Shown: piece after piece, positions 17,617 through 25,594 of the stretch
Layout: the number at the start of each line of letters is the position of its first letter
Numbering within the stretch: position 1 is the first letter of the stretch
Assembly: GCA_003542575.1 (NCBI GenBank)
Contig: DPKJ01000010.1
Location: 1-63,031 of the forward strand
Length of the DNA: 63,031 bases
Direction: 5' to 3'
DNA from: Rikenellaceae bacterium
GTDB taxonomy: Bacteria > Bacteroidota > Bacteroidia > Bacteroidales > UBA932
Notes under the pieces: generated by a model
The model's database searches: none
What the model saw: only the letters and a program-made list of their open reading frames with translations
What the model was told of the DNA's origin: nothing
Program-made: the position numbers and the translations under genes

Positions 17617-17703
17617 GCCCAGATGGTGAAATTGGTAGACACGCTACTTTGAGGGGGTAGTGCCGTTTGCGGTGTGCAAGTTCGAGTCTTGTTCTGGGCA
17701 CCA
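17617..17703 (+). tRNA. tRNA-Leu (anticodon GAG), CCA encoded
   Basis: Acceptor GCCCAGA pairs with TCTGGGC, discriminator A, then an encoded CCA. Anticodon stem CTACT/GGTAG holds loop TTGAGGG with anticodon GAG (reads CUC/CUU). A long variable arm (TGCCGTTTGCGGTGTGC region) marks it as class II. T arm has GTTCGAGTC. Confidence 0.95.
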
Positions 17704-17725
17704 AAAAAAATTAAAGAGAGATAAT

Positions 17726-17768
17726 AACCTCTGCTCCCTTAAAACGGAATGCAGAGGTTTCTTTTTAT
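17726..17768 (+). terminator. Terminator after tRNA-Leu
   Basis: AACCTCTGC (17726-17734) pairs with GCAGAGGTT (17751-17759), loop of 16, then TCTTTTTATTT. It lies just before the hydroxyacid dehydrogenase start at 17801. Confidence 0.75.
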
Positions 17769-17800
17769 TTTTGATAAATTTGTTTAATAAAACCAAAAGA

Positions 17801-18721
17801 ATGAAAATTGTATTTTTGGATGCCTCAACTCTTGGTGCCGATGCCGACCTTTCGCCGTTAAAAAATAAAGGTTCTCTCACAGTTTATGACCATACTCCAC
17901 CCGAATTTGTTAAGAAGAGAATTGCAGGAGCAGAGGTTGTTATTGTTAATAAAGTGCTTATAACAAAGGATATTATAGATTCTTCGCCAACTCTTAAACG
18001 TATTTGTGTTGCCGCCACAGGAGTTAACAATGTTGACACAACATACGCAAATTCGAGGGGAATTCAGGTTTTAAATGTTTCAGGCTATTCTACTAAAAGT
18101 GTTACCCAAATTACATTTTCATCGCTACTATCACTGGCAAGCCATATTGCCACACACAATACGGCTGTTAAGAGTGGCGAGTACACAAGAGGAGGCATAT
18201 TTACGTGGCTCGGTGCACCTTTTTTTGAATTGAGCGGAAAATCTATGGGTATAATCGGGATGGGTACGATTGGTCAGGAGGTGGCCTTAGTTGCCACAGC
18301 TCTGGGAATGGAGGTGAATTACTTTTCGACCTCAGGAACCTCTCATTGTAAAACATATCCCTCTCTTACCCTTGATGAAATACTTAGTATAAGTGATGTG
18401 ATATCCATACACTCTCCTCTTAACGAAAAGACGTTAGGCTTGATAGGCAAGAACGAACTTGAAAAAATGAAGAGAACAGCTTATCTTGTCAATATGGGCA
18501 GAGGTGGCATTGTTAATGAGCAGGAACTTGCGGATGCAATTGATAATGAGACCATTGCAGGCGCTGCCGTTGATGTTTTTTCGATTGAGCCTTTGCCTTT
18601 TGATCACCCTTTTCTTAGTGTTAAAAAGTCAGATCGTCTAATTCTTACACCTCATATTGCCTGGACAAGTATAGAGGCAAGACAAAAGCTGATAGAAGGG
18701 ATTGCAGCCAATATTGGCTAA
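17801..18721 (+). CDS. D-2-hydroxyacid dehydrogenase (glycerate dehydrogenase-like)
   Basis: NAD-dependent oxidoreductase of the D-isomer-specific family (306 aa). The Rossmann motif is GIIGMGTIGQEVA. Catalytic residues sit in the expected places: Arg in KMKRTAYLVNMGRGG and the preceding IHSPLNEKT, Glu in IEPLPFDHP, His in LTPHIAWTSIEAR. The substrate-binding N-terminal lobe begins MKIVFLDASTLGADADLSPL, which resembles HprA-type hydroxypyruvate/glycerate enzymes. A longer open frame upstream runs through tRNA-Leu and its terminator, so the ATG at 17801 is the real start. Substrate is inferred. Confidence 0.9.
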   Translation: MKIVFLDASTLGADADLSPLKNKGSLTVYDHTPPEFVKKRIAGAEVVIVNKVLITKDIIDSSPTLKRICVAATGVNNVDTTYANSRGIQVLNVSGYSTKSVTQITFSSLLSLASHIATHNTAVKSGEYTRGGIFTWLGAPFFELSGKSMGIIGMGTIGQEVALVATALGMEVNYFSTSGTSHCKTYPSLTLDEILSISDVISIHSPLNEKTLGLIGKNELEKMKRTAYLVNMGRGGIVNEQELADAIDNETIAGAAVDVFSIEPLPFDHPFLSVKKSDRLILTPHIAWTSIEARQKLIEGIAANIG

Positions 18722-18743
18722 CCGAAAAATTTGTTGATGAATT

Positions 18744-19544
18744 CTATTTAAGTGGTGAGTTTGGCTCCTTTTTCATGTAGTTGTATTCAAGACGATCAAC
18801 AAGACGTGGAAAGAACTTATTCAGGATTACAATCAGTTTGCCAACAGGTGTGAGGATAACCTCTGCCTTTCTCTTTTTGATTCCTTTTAACAAATGCTTT
18901 GCACACTCCCTTGCACTCATCATTTTATCCTCTTTACGTGGTGTTTCACCCTGTTTGCTTCCATCAGCAATTAATGCCTGCTCTCTGATTTCTGAAGTTG
19001 TAAAACCGGGAGCAAAAATCATAAAGTGGATATTATCTTTAAGGTGCTCTATTCTAAGAGTGTCAATAAAACCATAGACAGCAAATTTTGAGGCAGAGTA
19101 ACCTGTTCGGGCCGGAAGACCTTTGTAGCCTGCAATTGAAATTACACCAACCACAGAGCCATTGGTTTTTAAAATATGGGGCAAGGCATATTTTGTACAA
19201 TATACCGTGCCCCAGAAATTCACATCCATCAATTGCTTAATAATATTAATATCCAGATCTTTGAAAAGTGCCCGCATCGAAATTCCTGCATTGTTTACTA
19301 AAATGTCTATACGGCCGAATTTTTCAATTGTCTTTTGAATAAGGTTTTCGCAATCACTCTCTTTTGTGACATCACATTCTACCGAAAGGGCAGGGCAGGA
19401 GAGACTCTTTTCGAGCTCAATGAGCTTGTCAACCCTACGGGCAGCTATTACTATGCTGTATCCGTTTTCTGCAAACTCCTGAGCGGCTGCTTTTCCTATT
19501 CCGGAACTGGCGCCTGTGATTATTACTACCTTGTTATTAAGCAT
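18744..19544 (-). CDS. Short-chain dehydrogenase, candidate 3-keto-sphingoid/capnoid base reductase
   Basis: Classical SDR, 266 residues. Cofactor motif TGASSGIG (residues 10-17), NNAG (residues 85-88), and catalytic Ser/Tyr/Lys in SIAGYKGLPARTGYSASKFA are all present. The C-terminal extension KRKAEVILTPVGKLIVILNKFFPRLVDRL is amphipathic, as in membrane-associated 3-ketodihydrosphingosine reductases. It starts 11 bases after the alpha-oxoamine synthase gene, so it most likely reduces the 3-keto product of that enzyme. Whether the lipid is a sphingolipid or a sulfonolipid is not decided by sequence. Confidence 0.82.
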   Translation of the reverse strand: MLNNKVVIITGASSGIGKAAAQEFAENGYSIVIAARRVDKLIELEKSLSCPALSVECDVTKESDCENLIQKTIEKFGRIDILVNNAGISMRALFKDLDINIIKQLMDVNFWGTVYCTKYALPHILKTNGSVVGVISIAGYKGLPARTGYSASKFAVYGFIDTLRIEHLKDNIHFMIFAPGFTTSEIREQALIADGSKQGETPRKEDKMMSARECAKHLLKGIKKRKAEVILTPVGKLIVILNKFFPRLVDRLEYNYMKKEPNSPLK

Positions 19545-19555
19545 TTAATTTGCAA

Positions 19556-20806
19556 TTACATTGCCATATCTTTCATTTCATCTGCCTGGTAAACTCCGTC
19601 TTTAAGCTTTTTCTGAATCTCTCCAAAAGCATTGAGTGTGTACTCTACATCTTCGAGAGAGTGCATCGATGTTGGAATCAGACGGAACATAATAACCCCT
19701 TTTGGAACTACGGGATAAATTACGGCTGAACAGAATATCTTGTAGTTGGTTCTTAAGTCAATTAGAATGTTTGTAGCTTCAGGTACGTTGCCTTCGAGAA
19801 ATACCGGTGTAACACATGCCTCTGCCTTACCAATATTAAAACCTCTGTCTCTCAAACCTTTCTGCATTGTTCTGGTGATAAGCCAAAGTTTTTCACGTAG
19901 TTCAGGCATTGTACGAATCATATCTAACCTTTTAAGGCATCCCTCAACCATAGCCAGAGGAAGTGATTTTGCATATATCTGAGAGCGAAGGTTATACCTT
20001 AAATAGTTAATCAGATACTCAGGCCCTGCAACAAATCCTCCTATTCCGGCCATTGCTTTTGCAAAGGCTCCAAAGTAAAGATCAATTTCATCCATTACTC
20101 CATAGTGCTCAGAAGTTCCTCTGCCGTTTTCTCCCATAACACCAAAGCCATGAGCATCATCAATTAGAATGCGGAACTCATACTTTTTCTTAAGTTCAAC
20201 TATTTTATCCAGGATACCTAAATCTCCTGTCATTCCGTAAACTCCTTCTGTTATGAGTAGAATTCCACCGCCTGTTTCTGAAACAATTTTGGTTGCCCTG
20301 GCAAGTGCCTTTTCGCATTTTTCGATATCATTATGAGGGTAAACAATTCTCTGCCCCATATGAAGTCTAACGCCATCCATGATACATGCATGTGCCTCAG
20401 AATCATATACTATAATATCGTGTCTGTTAACCAGTGCATCAATTGTTGAAACCATTCCCTGATATCCGAAATTGAACAGATATGCATCTTCCTTAAGTTC
20501 AAAAGTAGCAAGCTCTCTCTCCAATTGTTCATGAAGTGCTGTTTGTCCGGACATCATCCTTGCTCCCATCGGGTAACCCAATCCCCACCTGGCAGCAGCC
20601 TCTGAATCGACCTTTCTTACCTCAGGGTGGTTTGCCAGCCCAAGATAGTTATTGAATGTCCAGGCTAAAACCTCAGTACCGTTAAAGGTCATTCTGGGTT
20701 GAATCTGACCCTCCAGTTTTGGAAATGCGAAATATCCGTGGGCTTTCTTACGATATTGCCCCAACGGGCCACCTTCATCATTTTTTATTCTCTCAAAAAT
20801 GTCCAT
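19556..20806 (-). CDS. PLP-dependent alpha-oxoamine synthase (serine/cysteate acyltransferase-like)
   Basis: Family member of serine palmitoyltransferase, AONS and KBL; condenses an amino acid with an acyl thioester. Motifs: WTFNNYLGLANHPEV, GARMMSGQTALHEQLE, YDSEAHACIMDGVRLH with the His that stacks on PLP, DDAHGFGVMGENGRG, and the PLP lysine in FGAFAKAMAGIGGFV. 416 residues. No biotin genes are near, arguing against AONS. The adjacent SDR makes a sphingoid-base (serine) or capnine (cysteate) pathway plausible. This subfamily occurs alongside a separate, better-known SPT in Bacteroides, so the amino-acid substrate should be treated as open. Confidence 0.85.
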   Translation of the reverse strand: MDIFERIKNDEGGPLGQYRKKAHGYFAFPKLEGQIQPRMTFNGTEVLAWTFNNYLGLANHPEVRKVDSEAAARWGLGYPMGARMMSGQTALHEQLERELATFELKEDAYLFNFGYQGMVSTIDALVNRHDIIVYDSEAHACIMDGVRLHMGQRIVYPHNDIEKCEKALARATKIVSETGGGILLITEGVYGMTGDLGILDKIVELKKKYEFRILIDDAHGFGVMGENGRGTSEHYGVMDEIDLYFGAFAKAMAGIGGFVAGPEYLINYLRYNLRSQIYAKSLPLAMVEGCLKRLDMIRTMPELREKLWLITRTMQKGLRDRGFNIGKAEACVTPVFLEGNVPEATNILIDLRTNYKIFCSAVIYPVVPKGVIMFRLIPTSMHSLEDVEYTLNAFGEIQKKLKDGVYQADEMKDMAM

Positions 20807-20818
20807 TATGAAAAGTTT

Positions 20819-21736
20819 TTATGTGTATCTTAATCTTTGTCCTATCCTTAATATAGAGGTTCGTTTGATTCCGTTAAGGGCACAAAGCCTGGCAATGGAT
20901 ATGCCCGTTCTTTGAGATATTCTGCCAAGTGTATCACCACTGCGAACAGTCCAGAATCTGATTTTCTCAATCTCTTTTTTATATTCAAAATGTTGGGCGT
21001 TGAGTACCAGTATCTGGTTTTTTAAAGTAAATGAGTTAAAATCAATGATATCATTGGGGTTTATTGGATTGCCAAGGTATCTTACTTCGAAGTGAAGGTG
21101 ATAACCTGTAGATCGTCCGGTATTTCCTCCAAGCCCTACAGGAATTCCTGCTTTTAGGGTGTCACCCGGGTTGACAGTTATTTTATTCAGGTGTGCATAT
21201 AGTGTTTCCAGACCATTGAAATGTCTGACAAGTACATAATATCCATAATCTCTGGCACGCTTTGTAATCCTGACAACGCCGTCAAATGCATTATAAACAC
21301 TGTCACCTCTGTGTACTTTGAGATCTATGCCGTAATGGTGCCTCCATCTTCTGAACCCGAAATTTGAGGTTACATAACTCTGAACAGGAGAGTAGAAAGA
21401 ACTCATGTCAATTTTGACAGTATCCTTCATATCAACAAGATTAACCTGATAAGGGTTTATCTTGGTGTCGCTCCATATATCGTACTCTTCAGGCATTTCT
21501 GAAAAATCAATTAACCTTAGGTAATCAGATATAGGAATTATAATTTTTAATGTATTGATTTTTACAATCGAATCAGTCAATACCGCATTAAAGGGTAGTG
21601 GCTCAGGCAATGAAGCTGTAATTATCTCCTTTGTAGCAGTGACAGAGACCCTTTTTCTCAGGGAAAATGCATCAGCAGTTGTAACAGATGCAAGTATAAG
21701 AATCAGGATAAGTGTCTTTATAAAAGAGTTATGCAT
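20819..21736 (-). CDS. M23 peptidase with C-terminal LysM domain, exported
   Basis: Predicted murein hydrolase or divisome activator. Signal peptide MHNSFIKTLILILILASVTTADA; I chose the Met at 21736, ten codons into the longer frame, because it directly precedes the hydrophobic segment. The M23 domain has HHYGIDLKV (HxxxD), YAHLNKITVNPGDTLKAG, and HLHFEVRYLGNPINP (HxH), so zinc ligands are complete. The last 45 residues are a LysM motif (RFWTVRSGDTLGRISQRTGISIARLCALNGI). The start overlaps the gyrB end by 8 bases, an operon junction. The domain order M23-LysM is the reverse of many NlpD-type proteins. Confidence 0.92.
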   Translation of the reverse strand: MHNSFIKTLILILILASVTTADAFSLRKRVSVTATKEIITASLPEPLPFNAVLTDSIVKINTLKIIIPISDYLRLIDFSEMPEEYDIWSDTKINPYQVNLVDMKDTVKIDMSSFYSPVQSYVTSNFGFRRWRHHYGIDLKVHRGDSVYNAFDGVVRITKRARDYGYYVLVRHFNGLETLYAHLNKITVNPGDTLKAGIPVGLGGNTGRSTGYHLHFEVRYLGNPINPNDIIDFNSFTLKNQILVLNAQHFEYKKEIEKIRFWTVRSGDTLGRISQRTGISIARLCALNGIKRTSILRIGQRLRYT

Positions 21737-23714
21737 CAATATTTGCGTATTTTGCGTGAGTCTCAATAAATTCTCTTCTTGGCGGAACTTCGTCTCCCAT
21801 TAGCATGGAGAAGATTCTGTCTGCCTCGGCTGCGTTATCGATGTTTACCTGACGGAGCAGGCGGGTTTCCGGATTCATGGTTGTATCCCATAACTGAATG
21901 GCATTCATTTCACCGAGACCTTTGTATCTCTGTACATGAACTCCGCTCTCTTTACCTTTCCCTATTTTTTCAACGGCATCTTTTCTCTCATCTTCACTCC
22001 AGCAGTATTGCTCTTGTTTGCCTTTTTTAACCAAATATAAAGGTGGAGTTGCTATGTAAAGGTGACCGTTTTTGATAAGATCCTGCATGAAGCGGAAGAA
22101 GAAGGTCATAATGAGCGTCGCAATGTGGCTTCCATCCACATCGGCATCTGTCATTATTATTACCTTGTGGTATCTCAGTTTTGTCAGGTTTAGTGCCTTG
22201 CTGTCCTCTTCAGTGCCGATTGTTACACCCAGTGCAGTGTAAATGTTTCTTATCTCTTCACTTTCGAAGACTTTGTGTTCCATTGCCTTTTCGACGTTAA
22301 GAATCTTTCCCCTTAACGGAAGAATAGCCTGGAAATTTCTATCCCTGCCGCTTTTGGCTGTTCCACCGGCAGAGTCTCCCTCTACAAGGAATATTTCAGA
22401 TACAAGCGGGTCACGGTTGGAACAGTCAGCCAGTTTTCCGGGTAAGCCGGAACCTGACATTACGGTTTTCCTTTGAACCATCTCTCTTGCCTTTCTGGCA
22501 GCATGCCTTGCAGTTGCAGCAAGGATCACTTTGTCAATAATATTTCTTGCGTCTTTAGGATTCTCCTCAAGATAGTTTTCAAGGGCAAGAGTAGTGGCCT
22601 GAGACACAGCAGCGGTTATCTCAGAGTTGCCCAGTTTTGTTTTTGTCTGCCCTTCAAACTGTGGTTCTGCAACCTTAACCGAAATAATTGCTGTAAGTCC
22701 TTCACGAAAGTCAGAAGCATCAATTTCGAATTTCAGCTTAGCCAGCATACCGTTTTTATCGGCATAATTTTTAAGAGTGGTTGTGAGACCTCTTCTGAAA
22801 CCGGTAAGGTGAGTACCTCCTTCAATAGTGTTGATGTTATTTACATAGGAGTGAATATTCTCAGCAAAACCGCTGTTGTACTGCATTGCTATCTCGATTG
22901 GAACACCTGTTTTGTCGGTTTCTAGATAGATTGGATTTTCGGTTAGTTTATCCCTTGTACCATCCAGATACTGAACGAATTCAAGAAGTCCTTTTTCAGA
23001 ATAAAAAACATGTGTTAATTTGCCGTTAAGCTCATTGTCTTCAGATTTATCCCTGTCATCCATCTCGCGAAGATCTGTAAGGGTCAGACGTACTCCTTTA
23101 TTCAAAAAGGCAAGTTCTCTGAGTCTTGTGGCCAGTATTTCATAATTAAATGTAGTACCCATCACGAAAATTTCAGGATCGGGTCTGAAGGTAATTTCTG
23201 TTCCTCTTTTGTCAGAATCACCAACTATAGTTACAGGATACTGAGGAATCCCTTTTGAATACTCCTGACGGAAGTGTTTTCCGTCTCTGTGGATATCAGC
23301 TATTAAATGTATTGAAAGGGCGTTTACGCATGATACGCCAACTCCGTGCAGACCCCCGGATACTTTATAAGAATCTTTACTGAATTTGCCACCGGCGTGT
23401 AAAACCGTTAAAACAACCTCAAGTGCAGAGCGACCCTCCTTCTCATGCATATCTGTAGGTATGCCTCGCCCGTTGTCTGTGACAGTTACGGAGTTATCTG
23501 GGTTTATTATTACTTCAATATCTGTACAGTAGCCTCCCAGCGCCTCGTCAATTGAGTTGTCAACTACTTCATATACCAAATGGTGCAGCCCTCTTGACCC
23601 AACATCTCCGATATACATGGACGGCCTTTTTCTAACCGCCTCTAATCCTTCAAGTACCTGAATATTTTCAGCGGAGTATTGGTTCCCGGCTGCAATGGGT
23701 TCTTTTTCCATCAT
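21729..23714 (-). CDS. gyrB: DNA gyrase subunit B
   Basis: ATPase subunit of type II topoisomerase. GHKL ATP-binding motifs: EVVDNSIDEALGG, DNGRGIPTDMHEKEG and GGLHGVGVS. The TOPRIM domain has EGDSAGG and MTDADVDGSHI, and the C-terminus QRYKGLGEMNAIQLW is GyrB-like. 661 residues from the Met at 23714; 16 extra upstream codons lie across the promoter and are unlikely to be translated (Met at 23711 is an alternative). A -7 element TATCTTTG lies at 23741-23748 on this strand. It leads a four-gene run into M23/LysM, the alpha-oxoamine synthase and the SDR. Confidence 0.97.
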   Translation of the reverse strand: MMEKEPIAAGNQYSAENIQVLEGLEAVRKRPSMYIGDVGSRGLHHLVYEVVDNSIDEALGGYCTDIEVIINPDNSVTVTDNGRGIPTDMHEKEGRSALEVVLTVLHAGGKFSKDSYKVSGGLHGVGVSCVNALSIHLIADIHRDGKHFRQEYSKGIPQYPVTIVGDSDKRGTEITFRPDPEIFVMGTTFNYEILATRLRELAFLNKGVRLTLTDLREMDDRDKSEDNELNGKLTHVFYSEKGLLEFVQYLDGTRDKLTENPIYLETDKTGVPIEIAMQYNSGFAENIHSYVNNINTIEGGTHLTGFRRGLTTTLKNYADKNGMLAKLKFEIDASDFREGLTAIISVKVAEPQFEGQTKTKLGNSEITAAVSQATTLALENYLEENPKDARNIIDKVILAATARHAARKAREMVQRKTVMSGSGLPGKLADCSNRDPLVSEIFLVEGDSAGGTAKSGRDRNFQAILPLRGKILNVEKAMEHKVFESEEIRNIYTALGVTIGTEEDSKALNLTKLRYHKVIIMTDADVDGSHIATLIMTFFFRFMQDLIKNGHLYIATPPLYLVKKGKQEQYCWSEDERKDAVEKIGKGKESGVHVQRYKGLGEMNAIQLWDTTMNPETRLLRQVNIDNAAEADRIFSMLMGDEVPPRREFIETHAKYANIDA

Positions 23715-23740
23715 ATTTTTGTTGCTAATTTTTAAAGAGA

Positions 23741-23748
23741 CAAAGATA
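23741..23748 (-). promoter_or_regulatory. -7 element of gyrB
   Basis: On the minus strand TATCTTTG followed by TCTC, 27 bases before the gyrB ATG. No TTTG at the ideal -33 spacing. Confidence 0.5.
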
Positions 23749-23759
23749 TGAAAAACAGA

Positions 23760-23793
23760 CAAAAAAACCTAATAATTCAGGATAAATTATTAG
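23760..23793 (-). terminator. Rho-independent terminator of the TPR/beta-barrel operon
   Basis: Perfect 10-bp inverted repeat CCTAATAATT/AATTATTAGG (23767-23776 and 23784-23793, 7-base loop) followed on the minus strand by a run of seven T. It separates this operon from gyrB. Confidence 0.85.
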
Positions 23794-23822
23794 GTGTATT
23801 TATTGGTTTAAAAAACTAATAG

Positions 23823-25586
23823 TTAGAACTTTATGCTTAAACCTACTCCTCCGTTTATACCGGGCATAGAGTATCTTGACATAAAGATTACCTCAGAGTC
23901 AAGAATATTGTTTACTTTAAAGAACAGGGAGAGATTTTTACTATATACATATGACAGTTCCAGATTAATCAAAGCATATGATGGGGCATATCTTCTTTCG
24001 GGGTTGTAATAAGAGCTTAGCAAATCTTCAAGAAAAAGAGCGGGACTCTTTTTTCTGTAATCAGCAGTAATGTTTGCAATTATTCTCTCTCTCCAGTTGT
24101 ATCTGATATTTGACCTTATCTCAAGCGGGGAGTAGTTGTAATGGTTATTGGTCATGTTATTATTGTCGCGAAAACCATAGAAATCAAAACCGGCACCTGC
24201 CTCAAGTCCCTCTGACTTCCATGCAAAATCGGCCCCAACTCCGGTTCTCTTTTCATGCTGATGTATTGCGTTATAGCTGTAAGATGGTATTGCTGATCCT
24301 GTCATTGCATAAGGAACAGAGTAGAAGTAGATTTGATTATTGTATTCATAATATCCTGCGTAGACATTAAATGTCATCCTCTCAAAGACTTTACCCTTAA
24401 TACCTCCTCTTGCAATAACCGGCTGCTCGGTATTCTTAATATCAATTTCCGGGTGAATCCAGGGATTAATCTCAAGTAGCTTTTGATAGGTTGTAAAGTT
24501 ATTTTTGCCATCAATACCGGCATATATCCAAAGGTTGTCCTTAAGAATTCTGAAAGAGGCCATTCCTTTGAAATAGATGTTGTAGTCTCTCTCTGTAGGC
24601 TCCCACCAGATATTGTACTTGAGACCGGCTTCAAAATCCCATCTTCCCCTTTGGAAAATGTACCTTGGATGCAATTCAAGGTTACTTCTGTCAAACGATT
24701 CTGAACCGTAGGAGTTGGCTGATTCGTATGTAATTCCTGCAAGAATTTTATTGGATACGCCAAACCCTGCTCCCATAAGTGCAGATACTTCAATGGTCTG
24801 TTCGTCGGACTCTTTTGAAATAAGTGCTAAGGGGTCATTTATGGCTGTAAATGAAGCCTCTCCCTTAAGTGCGGAATATCCGATTTTTAAAGCATAAATG
24901 AATGAATTTGATTGTGTTTCAGCGGATTTTAGGAATACCCCTGCAGAGTAAATATTGTTCTTTTGAGACAGGGAGTCTTTCATGTATGATCTTCCGGCTG
25001 TTATACCGTAATAGCTGTTCATTATATTGTGAAATCCTGCATTTATTCCGGTTTCGCCACTTTTCCATTTATACGCAAACTTAAACCCGGCATCATTATT
25101 TTGCGATGGAGCATAATATTTATTATTTGTTTGTCGGATTTCAAGATTATTAACATCTACTCCACGCAATTTCCCATGATACGATTCGTGTCCGGCATAA
25201 AAGAGCATACTTAATGATTCAGGCAATCTCGGCTGAATATACAAGTTACCATATGGGTTAAAAGGGAAGTTACTTCCTGCTTTCATATAAATAATTGGAT
25301 TTATTTTACGTTTCTCACTCTCAATTGATGCAGAAGGGAGTGGTGAAAATTCGTATAAATCCTTTAATGGCCTTTCAAAAATTGAATACCTGAAACTCAT
25401 GTCAAAAATACCCAGAGAGTCAGCAAATGAACTATATAGTTTGCCTTTTGTTATTTCGAGCAGTTTGGCGTCATAGTCTCTTTTTACCTCAAGTGTCGGA
25501 TCAATTTTCTGCTGACCGCAGAGTGTAGCAGCAGTAAGAAATAATACTGCTGAATATATTGATTTTCTGAAAATTTTAACTGTCAT
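23823..25586 (-). CDS. Outer-membrane beta-barrel protein (TonB-receptor-like barrel without a plug)
   Basis: 587-residue exported protein with signal peptide MTVKIFRKSIYSAVLFLTAATLCGQQ. Most of the sequence is amphipathic strands ending in aromatic residues, and it ends in a C-terminal strand GGVGLSIKF with terminal Phe, the barrel-insertion signal. The segment ALINLELSYVYSKNLSLFFKVNNILDSEV is typical of the last strands of TonB-dependent receptors. No plug or TonB box is seen, so it is not an ordinary receptor. It starts 8 bases after the large TPR protein, and the pair probably acts together at the envelope. Function unknown. Confidence 0.8.
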   Translation of the reverse strand: MTVKIFRKSIYSAVLFLTAATLCGQQKIDPTLEVKRDYDAKLLEITKGKLYSSFADSLGIFDMSFRYSIFERPLKDLYEFSPLPSASIESEKRKINPIIYMKAGSNFPFNPYGNLYIQPRLPESLSMLFYAGHESYHGKLRGVDVNNLEIRQTNNKYYAPSQNNDAGFKFAYKWKSGETGINAGFHNIMNSYYGITAGRSYMKDSLSQKNNIYSAGVFLKSAETQSNSFIYALKIGYSALKGEASFTAINDPLALISKESDEQTIEVSALMGAGFGVSNKILAGITYESANSYGSESFDRSNLELHPRYIFQRGRWDFEAGLKYNIWWEPTERDYNIYFKGMASFRILKDNLWIYAGIDGKNNFTTYQKLLEINPWIHPEIDIKNTEQPVIARGGIKGKVFERMTFNVYAGYYEYNNQIYFYSVPYAMTGSAIPSYSYNAIHQHEKRTGVGADFAWKSEGLEAGAGFDFYGFRDNNNMTNNHYNYSPLEIRSNIRYNWRERIIANITADYRKKSPALFLEDLLSSYYNPERRYAPSYALINLELSYVYSKNLSLFFKVNNILDSEVIFMSRYSMPGINGGVGLSIKF

Positions 25587-25594
25587 GGCGGTAT

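Noticed and set aside
17644..17880. Open frame antisense to tRNA-Leu with CPEQDSNLHTANG
   Set aside because: Same kind of tRNA artefact; it overlaps the real hydroxyacid dehydrogenase and the terminator.
21729..23714. Assignment as ParE instead of GyrB
   Set aside because: Length, the YSAENIQVLEGLEAVRKRPSMYIGD start and the C-terminal segment fit GyrB better.
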